A DNA stretch of 47,129 bases from Solobacterium sp. (lineage in GTDB: Bacteria; Bacillota_I; Bacilli_A; Erysipelotrichales; Erysipelotrichaceae): positions 1-47,129 of the forward strand of contig JAFYHC010000007.1 of the NCBI GenBank assembly GCA_017539385.1, written 5' to 3'. Numbering within the stretch: position 1 is the first letter of the stretch; each line of letters starts with the position of its first letter. Positions 31,006 to 39,944 of this stretch are shown one piece after another. The translations under genes and the position numbers were made by a program. The notes under the pieces were generated by a model. It was not told the origin of the DNA. It saw nothing but the letters and a program-made list of their open reading frames with translations, and searched no databases.

Positions 31006-33536
31006 TACGTGCTGTCAGTCTGAAAGCAGAACATCTGAACAAACCGCTTGGCATATCTGAGCCATCTCCGGTCCTGTCGTGGATCACGGAAGACGGTGTC
31101 AGCTGTGCCTTTGAGATCATTGCATCGGTACATGGTACAACGGTATATGAAAGCGGAAAGATCATCAGCGGAAAAATGCAGCACAGGTGCGGCTATGCAG
31201 CTAAGGAGAAAGAACGCGTTGACTGGAAAGTGCGCGTCTATGATGCAGAGGGCAATGTGTCCGATTGGGCCGAGTCTTTCTATGAAACAGGCATCCTGAC
31301 AAGGGAAGGCTGGTGTGCTGACTGGATCGAACCGGAACTGGTCCGCCACGATGACATGCGCATGCCTGCCAGTGTCCTGCGGCGTACATTCAACGTGCCA
31401 ACACCCGGCAATGCACGCCTCTATATCACGTGCCATGGCATGTATGAAGCCTGCATCAACGGACATCGTGCCGGTGACTTTGTCCTGGCACCGGGCGTTG
31501 ACGATTACCGCAAGCGCCTGCAGGTACAGACCTATGATGTAAGTGATTTGCTGGTCAGCGGAAAGAATACGATCACCGTTACGATCGGTGATGGATTGTA
31601 CCGCGGCAATAACGGTGTCGACGGCCTGCATCACTACTATGGAAGCGACCTGGCATTGTTATGCCAATTGGAAAACGACGGCATCCCGGTATGCATTTCC
31701 AATGCCCAGTGGGAAGCCAGCCAGAACGGCCCGGTACGTGAAAATGACATGCAGCTGGGAGAAACCTATGATGCCCGCAAAGAAGACATCACGGACTGGC
31801 ATGCGGTGAAAAAAGCAGACCACAGCTATGCTGTCCTGACCGGCACCGACAGTGTCCCGGTATGCGAACAGCAGCGTTTCCCGGGAAATATCCTGCATAC
31901 ACCCAATGGCGAGACGGTGATCGACTTCGGTCAGAATCTTGCCGGTTATACCGAATTTACCGTCCATGCCAAAGAAGGGCAGAAGATCGTTCTCTGGCAT
32001 GGCGAAACACTGGATGAAAACGGAAACTTCACCCAGAGCAACTTTGATCCGGGTGAGCGCAATAAAAACGGCGGTGTACCCCAGAAGATCACCTATATCT
32101 GCAAAGACGGAAAGAATACCTATAAGCCGCACTTTGCGCTGTTTGGTTTCCGCTATGCAAAAATAGAAACAGATATCGATCTCCATGATGCAGAATTCAC
32201 TGCCATTGCAGTCTATTCCGCCATTGAGCAGACAGCGTTCTTCGAATGCGGAAACAGTGATGTCAACCGCCTCTTTGAAAACAGCCTCTGGAGCATGCGT
32301 TCGAATTTCAACGATATTCCTACCGACTGCCCGACACGTGAACGAGCAGGGTGGACCGGGGATGCCGGTGTCTTTGCACCGACCGGCGTGATCCTGGCGG
32401 ACTGCTGGAGCGTCTTTGCCAAGTGGCTGAAGGAATGCCGCCTGGCCCAGCATGACGACGGCTGCGTTTCCAACATTGCACCGGTCAATACCGGCGGCGG
32501 AAAGATCTCGGAAATGCTGCAGGGATCTGCCGGCTGGGGGGATGCGTGCATCCTGGTGCCGTGGGCATTGTACGAAGCCTATGGCGATGACACCATCCTG
32601 TCAGAAAACTATGACATGATGCAGAAATGGCTGTCCTTCACCGAAAAACGTGCGGAGAAGACACGCCTGGGCAACCTGAAGAACCCATATCACAAATATC
32701 TGGTCGACCATGGATTCCACTTCGGCGAATGGATGGAACCGGACGTCAGTTCCATGGATACAATGAAAAAGACAATGATGCATGGTGCACCGGAAGTGGC
32801 GACTGCCTACTTCTACCGCTCTGCTTCACTGATGGCAAAGATCGCTGCAATACTGGGAAAAGACACCGACGCCGCATATTACAGCACGCTTGCAGAAAAC
32901 GTACGCAATGCATATCGGTACTGCTGCGTAAAGGATGGTGAGATCCATTCCGACCGGCAATGTGAATACGTGCGTCCGCTGGCATTTGGCCTGCTGAATG
33001 AAAACGAAACACAGAAAGCAGCCGATGCATTGGCCGCAATGATCCGCTCCAACGGCTACCATCTCAACACCGGCTTCCTGTCTACTGCCCATTTATGCGA
33101 TGTACTGGCCGATCACGGACATGCGGATACAGCATATAAACTGCTGCTGCAGGAAGACTGCCCCGGCTGGCTGTATGCCGTCAAAAAAGGCGCAACCAGC
33201 ATCTGGGAAACATGGGACGGCATCCATGAAGACGGCACGGTCCATGATTCTCTGAATCACTATTCCTATGGTGCAGTATCCGGCTGGCTGATTCGCGGTG
33301 TCTGCGGCATCCATCTTTCCGCAGACGGCCTGGTCATTGCCCCGACACCATCCCGTGCCCTTGGCTATGCCAAAGCAGAATACCATTCCCCCCGCGGCAC
33401 CATACGCAGTGCATGGGAATACAAAGAAGACCGCCTGATCGTACAGATCTCTGTACCCTGTCACGCAAAGATCATACTTCCGGACGAAGAAAAACAGATA
33501 GAAGCAGGAGAGTATACATATGAAGTACTATTGTAA
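31002..33536 (+). CDS. Alpha-L-rhamnosidase (GH78)
   Basis: An 844-aa GH78 enzyme. Order of domains: N-terminal Fn3-like region (to about 100), beta-sandwich sugar-binding domains (about 100-395), the (alpha/alpha)6 catalytic barrel with D442-C-P-T-R-E447-R-A-G-W-T-G-D, and a C-terminal beta domain with G-V-C-G-I-H-L-S. It removes terminal alpha-L-rhamnose from rhamnogalacturonan fragments or flavonoid rutinosides/neohesperidosides. No signal peptide. The ATG at 31002 overlaps the isomerase stop, with AAGGAG upstream; an in-frame ATG at 30984 has no such site. Confidence 0.93.
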   Translation: MIRAVSLKAEHLNKPLGISEPSPVLSWITEDGVSCAFEIIASVHGTTVYESGKIISGKMQHRCGYAAKEKERVDWKVRVYDAEGNVSDWAESFYETGILTREGWCADWIEPELVRHDDMRMPASVLRRTFNVPTPGNARLYITCHGMYEACINGHRAGDFVLAPGVDDYRKRLQVQTYDVSDLLVSGKNTITVTIGDGLYRGNNGVDGLHHYYGSDLALLCQLENDGIPVCISNAQWEASQNGPVRENDMQLGETYDARKEDITDWHAVKKADHSYAVLTGTDSVPVCEQQRFPGNILHTPNGETVIDFGQNLAGYTEFTVHAKEGQKIVLWHGETLDENGNFTQSNFDPGERNKNGGVPQKITYICKDGKNTYKPHFALFGFRYAKIETDIDLHDAEFTAIAVYSAIEQTAFFECGNSDVNRLFENSLWSMRSNFNDIPTDCPTRERAGWTGDAGVFAPTGVILADCWSVFAKWLKECRLAQHDDGCVSNIAPVNTGGGKISEMLQGSAGWGDACILVPWALYEAYGDDTILSENYDMMQKWLSFTEKRAEKTRLGNLKNPYHKYLVDHGFHFGEWMEPDVSSMDTMKKTMMHGAPEVATAYFYRSASLMAKIAAILGKDTDAAYYSTLAENVRNAYRYCCVKDGEIHSDRQCEYVRPLAFGLLNENETQKAADALAAMIRSNGYHLNTGFLSTAHLCDVLADHGHADTAYKLLLQEDCPGWLYAVKKGATSIWETWDGIHEDGTVHDSLNHYSYGAVSGWLIRGVCGIHLSADGLVIAPTPSRALGYAKAEYHSPRGTIRSAWEYKEDRLIVQISVPCHAKIILPDEEKQIEAGEYTYEVLL

Positions 33537-35325
33537 TCCATTAAATGTGCCGTACCGCTATCAGTTCAATGCCGATCCGCGCAAGGGAGGGCTTCTGCAG
33601 ATCTGCAGGGAAGCTGCCGATCCATCCATGATCTGCTTCCATGACCGCTATTACATCTTTGCGTCCATGACACTTGGTGTATTTGTTTCCGATGACCTTG
33701 CCAGCTGGCAGTACCATCGTCTTCCGGAAGACATGCCATTGTACGATTATGCACCGGATGTACGCGTGATCGGTGACTATGTATATTTCTGCGCCTCCAG
33801 CAGAGAGCACAATTGCGACCGCTGGCGTACGAAGGACATCCTGCAGGGACCGTACGAGAAGCTTGAAGGCACATTCCCATACTGGGATCCCAATGTCTTC
33901 GTGGATGACGACGGGCGCATCTATTTCTACTGGGGATGTTCCAATATGACACCGATCTATGGAACGGAGCTGGACCCGGTCACAATGAATCCCGTCGGTG
34001 AAACAAAAGCACTGATCGATGGCCATCCCTTTGAGATCGGCTATGAGCGCATCGGTGAAAATAACAGCAAATTCCCGAAGACGGAGGAAGAAGTCGAAGC
34101 CGCATACCAGTACTTTGTAAAGAGGCAGGGTGTGCCGGAAAGCGCACTTCCTGACAATGTAAAGCCATTGATCCGCGGCATGTTGTCGGACAGACCGTAT
34201 ATCGAAGGTGCCTGGATGGACAAATACAACGGCAGATACTATCTTCAGTATGCATGCCCCGGCACCCAGTACAATACCTACGCCGACGGTGTCTATGTGG
34301 GTGATTCCCCATTAGGACCGTTTGAACTGGCAGAAAACAACCCGTACTCCTTCAAACCGGGCGGATTCATTCCCGGTGCCGGACATGGTTCTACCATGAC
34401 GGACAGAGACGGACATATCTGGCATACTGCTACGATGCGTATTTCCGTCAACCATGATTTCGAACGCCGTCTTGGCATCTGGTCCGCCGGTCTGGATGCA
34501 CAGGGCAATCTCTTTGCCAACCAGCGCTATGGCGACTGGCCGCAGAATGTCGAAAAACTTGCCCGTGACCCATGGGCAGATCCGGAATGGATGTTATTGA
34601 GCAATGGAAAGGCAATGACTGCTTCTTCGCATACCGATGGCCATGAAGCAATGCATGCCTCGGAAGAAAATATACAGACATGGTGGCAGGCATCCACCGC
34701 ATCCAGAGAAGAATGGCTGTGCATGGACCTTGGTGATGCATACGATGTACATGCCATCCAGATCAACTTCGCCGATGGTCATATTGATATCCCATGTCCC
34801 GGCAAGATCCAGGGTGTCTCACAGGCCCGCTATATCGAAGAAAGAGACCTGCGTACATGCTGGAAGCTGGAAGGTTCTCTGGATGGGAAAGAATGGACAT
34901 GCATCGAAGATAAGAGCGATGTACAAACGGATCTCACTCACGATCTCATCGTGCGCGAAGACGGCATTCAGGTGCGTTATCTGCGTCTTTCCAACATGGA
35001 AGTGCCATATGGACAGTGCCCATGCATCAGCGGCCTGCGCGTCTTCGTCAAAGGACATGGCGAAGCACCATGCAAGCCGGTCTTTGCGGCAGAGCGCGTT
35101 AGTGATCTGGACATGCAGGTAACGATCGAAGCACAGGACAACGTCACCGGATACAACATTCTCTTCGGAAGCACAGAGGACACCCTCTATCACAGTCATA
35201 TGGTCTTTACCGCCGGAACGCACAAAGTCACTGCCCTGGTAAAGGGAAGAAACTATTGCGTCCTTGTGGAAGCATTCAATGAAAACGGAATCACAGAAGG
35301 AGACACAGTATGGGTAAATTCATGA
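33520..35325 (+). CDS. GH43-type glycosidase with F5/8-type carbohydrate-binding domain
   Basis: A 601-aa enzyme. The five-bladed propeller (about residues 15-360) carries the expected triad: D34 (general base, in A-D-P-S-M), D123 (in W-D-P-N-V, pKa modulator) and E229 (in Y-I-E-G-A-W, general acid). After this comes a discoidin/F5/8-type C domain (about 365-510) and a Fn3-like end. GH43 enzymes release arabinofuranose, xylose or galactose. Cytoplasmic, without a signal peptide. It overlaps the rhamnosidase gene by 17 bases, with GGAGAG as RBS. Confidence 0.85.
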   Translation: MKYYCNPLNVPYRYQFNADPRKGGLLQICREAADPSMICFHDRYYIFASMTLGVFVSDDLASWQYHRLPEDMPLYDYAPDVRVIGDYVYFCASSREHNCDRWRTKDILQGPYEKLEGTFPYWDPNVFVDDDGRIYFYWGCSNMTPIYGTELDPVTMNPVGETKALIDGHPFEIGYERIGENNSKFPKTEEEVEAAYQYFVKRQGVPESALPDNVKPLIRGMLSDRPYIEGAWMDKYNGRYYLQYACPGTQYNTYADGVYVGDSPLGPFELAENNPYSFKPGGFIPGAGHGSTMTDRDGHIWHTATMRISVNHDFERRLGIWSAGLDAQGNLFANQRYGDWPQNVEKLARDPWADPEWMLLSNGKAMTASSHTDGHEAMHASEENIQTWWQASTASREEWLCMDLGDAYDVHAIQINFADGHIDIPCPGKIQGVSQARYIEERDLRTCWKLEGSLDGKEWTCIEDKSDVQTDLTHDLIVREDGIQVRYLRLSNMEVPYGQCPCISGLRVFVKGHGEAPCKPVFAAERVSDLDMQVTIEAQDNVTGYNILFGSTEDTLYHSHMVFTAGTHKVTALVKGRNYCVLVEAFNENGITEGDTVWVNS

Positions 35326-36578
35326 TCGGTGCCGCTACAGCAGCACACCAGGTAGAAGGAAACAATATCCACAGTGACTACTGGCTGCAGGAACAGATGC
35401 CGCACAGCAGCTTTACCGAACCAAGCGGAATCACATGCGACCAGTACAACCGCTATGAAGAAGATATCCGCCTCATGGCAGAAGCCGGCCTCAATGCATA
35501 CCGCTTCTCCATTGAATGGGCAAGAATTGAACCGGAAGAAGGCAAATTCGATGCGGCAGAGATCGAACATTACCGGGATGAGATCCGCACATGCAAAAAG
35601 TACGGACTGGAACCAGTCATCACTCTGATGCATTTCACTTCCCCGGTCTGGCTGATCCGCAAAGGCGGCTGGGAAGCCGAAACCACCGTGGAATACTTCC
35701 GCCGCTATGCCGCAAAGATCGCCGAAGAACTTGGCAGCGAAGTCAATTACATCTGCACGATCAATGAAGCAAACATGGGTCTGCAATTGGCCGCAATTGC
35801 CAAACGTTTCCGCCAGATGGCAGAGCAGGCAGCCAAGGCAGAAGGCAGCGTACAGGTCGGCATGAATTTCCAGAAGATGATGGAAAATGCAAAATATGCA
35901 GCGATGGAGAACGCCGAAGCATTCGGTACGCCGCAGCCGCAGATCTTTGTCAGCTCCCGTACACCGGAAGGCGATATCCTTGTCATGCGTGCCCATCAGG
36001 CAGCCAAAGAAGCAATCAAGCAGATCGTTCCAAATGTCAAAGTCGGCCTCACACTGTCCATGCATGATATCCAGGCAGAAGAGGGCGGCGAAGCACATGC
36101 CAAAGCCGCATGGGACGAAGAATTCACACACTATCTGCCCTACATTCAGGACGATGATTTCCTCGGTGTGCAGAATTACACCCGTATGCTGTATGGTCCA
36201 AACGGCCAGATGCCTGCACCGCTTGGTGCTAAGCTGACACAGATGGACTATGAATTCTATCCGGAAGCACTGGAACACGTCATCCGCAAAGTACACGAAC
36301 AGTTCCATGGCGACCTGATCGTTACCGAAAACGGCACTGCCATGGATGATGACCGTGACCGTGTGGAATTCATTCACCGTGCATTAGCCGGCGTACACAG
36401 TTGCATCAATGACGGCATCCCCGTCCATGGCTATTTCTACTGGAGCCTTCTGGATAACTTTGAATGGCAGAAAGGCTATGCAATGACCTTTGGACTGGTG
36501 GAAGTCAACCGTGAAACCATGGAACGCACGCCCAAAGAAAGTCTGTATGCATTAGGCCGCTATACGAAAGAATTCTGA
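35310..36578 (+). CDS. Glycoside hydrolase family 1 (beta-glucosidase type)
   Basis: A 422-aa GH1 protein, slightly short for the family (440-480). The N-terminal F-M-I-G-A-A-T-A-A-H-Q-V-E-G, Y-R-F-S-I-E-W and the C-terminal Y-W-S-L-L-D-N-F-E-W are standard. The nucleophile E340 is in V-T-E-N-G; the acid/base E153 is in T-I-N-E-A, where nearly all GH1 enzymes have N-E-P. It lacks an obvious 6-phosphate-binding S-x(4)-K-x-Y motif at the end, so it probably acts on non-phosphorylated beta-glycosides. It overlaps the GH43 gene by 16 bases and ends the operon. Confidence 0.9.
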   Translation: MGKFMIGAATAAHQVEGNNIHSDYWLQEQMPHSSFTEPSGITCDQYNRYEEDIRLMAEAGLNAYRFSIEWARIEPEEGKFDAAEIEHYRDEIRTCKKYGLEPVITLMHFTSPVWLIRKGGWEAETTVEYFRRYAAKIAEELGSEVNYICTINEANMGLQLAAIAKRFRQMAEQAAKAEGSVQVGMNFQKMMENAKYAAMENAEAFGTPQPQIFVSSRTPEGDILVMRAHQAAKEAIKQIVPNVKVGLTLSMHDIQAEEGGEAHAKAAWDEEFTHYLPYIQDDDFLGVQNYTRMLYGPNGQMPAPLGAKLTQMDYEFYPEALEHVIRKVHEQFHGDLIVTENGTAMDDDRDRVEFIHRALAGVHSCINDGIPVHGYFYWSLLDNFEWQKGYAMTFGLVEVNRETMERTPKESLYALGRYTKEF

Positions 36579-36600
36579 GCACATTCGTACATCTTCTTAC

Positions 36601-36635
36601 AAAAATACAGGCATCTGTCATTTGGCAGATGCCTG
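36601..36635 (-). terminator. Terminator overlapping the MATE stop codon
   Basis: CAGGCATCTG / CAGATGCCTG (36608-36635) with an 8-base loop. On the minus strand the first arm encodes part of the last codons of the MATE gene, the stop lies in the loop and five T residues follow after two bases. It may also stop the convergent GH1 operon. Confidence 0.75.
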
Positions 36636-37958
36636 TTCATTGTGGCGCATATGATACAGTACATATGGTACTTCGAAGGCAAGCATGGCAATCCATCCGA
36701 CGCCGCTGGCTGCAGCGATACCGCGGATTCCCCATGTACCGGCAAAGAGATACGTGCCAATGGTACGCAGGGAGATCTGGATAAAGGTACAGAGAATGGT
36801 GACCAGGATCTTTCCGACACCGCGGCAATATCCCTGGAAACCATTGGTGAAGCCTGGCAGTACATACAGGAAGCACATGACAGAGAGATAGGCGGCACCT
36901 TCTGCGATGACTTCGGCTGTACCGTTTCCCTTCACAAACAATGACACGATCGGACGTCCGAATAACAATGCCACGATACCGATGCATATGCCGTATACCA
37001 GTTCCATGGCAATACCAATGCCAAATCCCTTACGGATGCGCTCCGTCTTTCCGGCGCCTCTGTTCTGAGCAATGCATGTTGCAATGGCTGCGGCGATGCC
37101 CTGTTCCGGGATAAAGGCGAAGCTGTCAACACGGCTGACGGCGTTGAAGGCAGCGATGGAGCTGACACCAAGCAGGTTGACCTGCGACTGGATCAGCAGC
37201 TTTCCAATGGGCTGTACAGCCTGCTGTAAGGCAGACGGAACGCCATAGTTCAATACCTTCTTTAACAGGACAGTATCGGTCTTCCACTCCTGTTCCTCTG
37301 GCCGCAATTGCGGCATATCCTGCCACAGAGCGCGGGCTGCCAGGTATGCTTCAAGCACCTGACATACGATCGTGGTCATCGCACTGGTGCGGATGCCAAA
37401 GTGGAATATGCCTAACAGGACACTGTCCAAGATGATATTCAAAACCGAGCAAACAGCCAGAAAACGAAGCGGTGTGCGGGAATCACCAACGCTTTTCATG
37501 GCTGCAGACAGTGCATTATATATAAACGTAAACGGTACACCGAGGAAGGTGATCTGCAGATAGACTGCAGTCATATCCATGATCTCAGCCGGTACTGCCA
37601 TCCACTTCAGGATGAGCGGTGTTAGAGAGATACCGGGAATCATGATCACAAGACTCAGCAGGATGCCTGCTTTGAGGATCGAAGCCAGTGCTTTGCGGAA
37701 CGATACCATGTCCTTTGCACCATAGCGCTCACTCATGAAGATACCTGCCCCGATGCACAGACCGGAAATTGCCAATATGACCAGATTCATGATCGGTGCT
37801 GCAATGCCTTCCGCTGCCAGTGCTTCCTTGCCAATGAAGCGGCCGGCGATCACAGAGTCTGCGGCGTTATAAAGCAATTGCAGCCAGTTGGCCAATAACA
37901 GCGGGATGGCATACCGCACTAAATGGGAAAAGAGTGATCCTTCTGTCATATCCTGCAT
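36618..37958 (-). CDS. MATE-family efflux transporter
   Basis: A 446-aa protein with twelve hydrophobic helices in two related halves, of the MATE/DinF-type drug:cation antiporters. Family features are the early L-L-Y-N-A-A-D-S-V-I-A-G-R-F-I-G-x-x-A-L-A-A segment, the G-A-G-I-F-M-S-x-R-x-G-A region, and R-V-D-S-F-A-F-I-P in the second half. The ATG at 37958 has GGAGGAC upstream. It has its own promoter and terminator. Substrate unknown; export of aglycones or drug conjugates freed by the neighbouring glycosidases would fit, as inference. Confidence 0.92.
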   Translation of the reverse strand: MQDMTEGSLFSHLVRYAIPLLLANWLQLLYNAADSVIAGRFIGKEALAAEGIAAPIMNLVILAISGLCIGAGIFMSERYGAKDMVSFRKALASILKAGILLSLVIMIPGISLTPLILKWMAVPAEIMDMTAVYLQITFLGVPFTFIYNALSAAMKSVGDSRTPLRFLAVCSVLNIILDSVLLGIFHFGIRTSAMTTIVCQVLEAYLAARALWQDMPQLRPEEQEWKTDTVLLKKVLNYGVPSALQQAVQPIGKLLIQSQVNLLGVSSIAAFNAVSRVDSFAFIPEQGIAAAIATCIAQNRGAGKTERIRKGFGIGIAMELVYGICIGIVALLFGRPIVSLFVKGNGTAEVIAEGAAYLSVMCFLYVLPGFTNGFQGYCRGVGKILVTILCTFIQISLRTIGTYLFAGTWGIRGIAAASGVGWIAMLAFEVPYVLYHMRHNEQASAK

Positions 37959-37982
37959 GGTATGTCCTCCGTATTCCTAAAA

Positions 37983-38012
37983 AGTATAGGCATGATTTGT
38001 ACCGGGATGCAA
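37983..38012 (-). promoter_or_regulatory. Promoter of the MATE gene
   Basis: On the minus strand TTGCAT (38012-38007) and TATACT (37988-37983) with an 18-base spacer, 25 bases before the start codon. Confidence 0.65.
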
Positions 38013-38013
38013 T

Positions 38014-38047
38014 GAAAAGAACCTGCCGGGAAAGGGACCGGCAGGTT
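38014..38047 (-). terminator. Terminator of the beta-glucuronidase operon
   Basis: Perfect 10-bp stem AACCTGCCGG / CCGGCAGGTT (38020-38047) followed on the minus strand by TTTTC; it lies between the glucuronidase stop and the MATE promoter. Confidence 0.82.
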
Positions 38048-38077
38048 CCGAAAGGGAATAAATATGGGTGATGAGAA

Positions 38078-39877
38078 TTACTTGTTTTCCCAGCGCTTTT
38101 TCAGGAGGAAGGCAGAAGCCTTCGGCTGGCGGTTGCGGGTGAAGACACCCTTCTTATTGCCGTTGACACGCATGATGCCTTCGGTCGTCTGGAAGTCTGC
38201 GAAGTTCCATGTCAGTTCACCGGTAATGAAGTCATAGGAATCGAATACATTGAAGTTTCTCTCATAGTATTCTTCCTGGTATTCCTGCGACCACATGATG
38301 GACGGCAGCTTGTGCATGGAATCCAGTGTATCGGTACCGAATTCTGTGAAGACAAACGGAACGTTGAGATTCTTCTTGCTCCAGCGGTCCATTTCATCAC
38401 GGAATTTGAGCTCTGCTTCTTCGATGGCTGTTCCGCCGCCGCTGATATACCAGCCATAGTAGCGGTTGAGGCACAGGAAGTCGCATAACGGATATACCTG
38501 GCACAGTTCCGGCTGGCTGTTCTTTTCGAATGCACCGGTCAGCGGACGCTTCTGCGGATCCAATGGACGGGCATGATCGAAGACTGCCTTGAAGTAGTCA
38601 TGTGCTTCTTTGGAAGTGGTTTCCGGTTCATTGAACAGCGAGAAGCTGAAGACACTTGGGTGGTTCTTGTCACGTGTGATCATCTCTTCGACCTGCTGCT
38701 TATGGTTCTTGAGCAGCTCCGGTACAGTATCGGTCTCAAAGAAGTGGGTGAATCCGCCTGTACCTGCCTTGACGAAGTTTCTTGTCGAACGCATCATACC
38801 GACTGCCGGTACTTCGTCGATGATCAGGAAGCCTTCTTCATCGGCCAGCTGGTACCATTCATCCGCATACGGATAGTGGGAGGTACGGAAGCAGTTGGCA
38901 TTGATCCACTTCATGCACTCATAGTCACGCTTGGCAATGCTGTAGTTGAAGCCTCTGCCAAGAATATCGAAGTCCTCATGCTTGCCGAAGCCCTTGAGAT
39001 AGACCGGCTCATCATTGACAAGGATCTTTGTGCCGTCAATGCGGATCGTACGGATGCCAAGCTTTGCTTCGTAAGAGTCAATGACTGTATCGCCGTCACG
39101 AATGACCATGACCAGCTGATACAGATATGCATTGCGTACGTTCCAGAGCTTTGCGTCTGTGACGTGCAGGACACCGGAAGCACCTTCGCTCTGTGCTACG
39201 ACATTGCCTTCTGCATCTTTCAGGCATACGGCAACATCATGGCTGCCATTGGTGCGCACACTGTAGCAGACATCTGCGTCTTTGCCGTTGATCGCAAAGG
39301 ATGTATCGTAGTCCACGATGGATTCCTGCGGCTTTGTGACAACGTATACAGAGCGCTGGATGCCGGAATAGTTGAAGAAGTCAAAATACGGAGCAGCCAG
39401 TTTCTTTCCGCTTGTCAGTGTCATAACGGAGCCGCATGGCAGGGTGGATTCATTCAGTTCATTGTTTACTTTTACAACGACTGTGTTCAGCGCATTGCGC
39501 TTCGCTGCTTTGGTGATATCGCATACGACCGGCAGGAAGCCGCCTTCGTGCGAACAGATCTCTGTACCGTTGACATACACAGTGCACCGGTGTGCAACCG
39601 ATCCAAAACGCAGTTCCACAACATCGTTTTCTCCTGCATGCAGGAAGAATTCTTTCTCATACCAGAAATCACCGCAGTAGTCACGGGAAGCGTGGTCCGT
39701 GAATACATCCGCGAAGGAAGCAGGCACCGGCATGGAAATGGAATTTGGCAGGTGTTCTGTCCAGCCATCCTGCACGCCTTTGCTTTCCGGATCAAAGCTG
39801 AATTTCCACATGCCGTCCAGCGATGCGGCAGTACGTGCACAATTGTTTACAGGATATAAGACTGAATACTCTAACAT
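38078..39877 (-). CDS. uidA: Beta-glucuronidase (GH2)
   Basis: A 599-aa GH2 beta-glucuronidase closely similar in layout to E. coli UidA. The acid/base is E417 (F-N-E-P) and the nucleophile E512 (T-E-F-G-T-D-T-L). The glucuronate-recognition N-x-K motif is N574-K-K576 in G-N-K-K-G-V-F-T-R. Between the barrel strands at about residues 360-390 there is an extended loop in the position of gut 'loop 1' enzymes, which favour small drug and steroid glucuronides. No signal peptide, so cytoplasmic. It is the last gene of a PTS operon, which is unusual for this enzyme. GGAGG precedes the start. Confidence 0.95.
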   Translation of the reverse strand: MLEYSVLYPVNNCARTAASLDGMWKFSFDPESKGVQDGWTEHLPNSISMPVPASFADVFTDHASRDYCGDFWYEKEFFLHAGENDVVELRFGSVAHRCTVYVNGTEICSHEGGFLPVVCDITKAAKRNALNTVVVKVNNELNESTLPCGSVMTLTSGKKLAAPYFDFFNYSGIQRSVYVVTKPQESIVDYDTSFAINGKDADVCYSVRTNGSHDVAVCLKDAEGNVVAQSEGASGVLHVTDAKLWNVRNAYLYQLVMVIRDGDTVIDSYEAKLGIRTIRIDGTKILVNDEPVYLKGFGKHEDFDILGRGFNYSIAKRDYECMKWINANCFRTSHYPYADEWYQLADEEGFLIIDEVPAVGMMRSTRNFVKAGTGGFTHFFETDTVPELLKNHKQQVEEMITRDKNHPSVFSFSLFNEPETTSKEAHDYFKAVFDHARPLDPQKRPLTGAFEKNSQPELCQVYPLCDFLCLNRYYGWYISGGGTAIEEAELKFRDEMDRWSKKNLNVPFVFTEFGTDTLDSMHKLPSIMWSQEYQEEYYERNFNVFDSYDFITGELTWNFADFQTTEGIMRVNGNKKGVFTRNRQPKASAFLLKKRWENK

Positions 39878-39910
39878 GGTTTCCTCCTATTCTATATCTT
39901 GTATAAGAAG

Positions 39911-39935
39911 AACCCGGACAGTTCATGTCCGGGTT
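39911..39935 (-). other. Intercistronic hairpin between EIIC and glucuronidase genes
   Basis: Perfect 10-bp stem AACCCGGACA / TGTCCGGGTT with a 5-base loop. The tail on the minus strand is only CTTCTT, so it is more likely a leaky terminator or mRNA stabiliser that sets the ratio of transporter to enzyme. Confidence 0.6.
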
Positions 39936-39944
39936 CGTGTTCTG

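Noticed and set aside
28619..31634. Long open frames on the minus strand opposite the GH2, isomerase and rhamnosidase genes
   Set aside because: These are shadows of the codon bias of well-supported plus-strand genes; they have no family resemblance or start signals.
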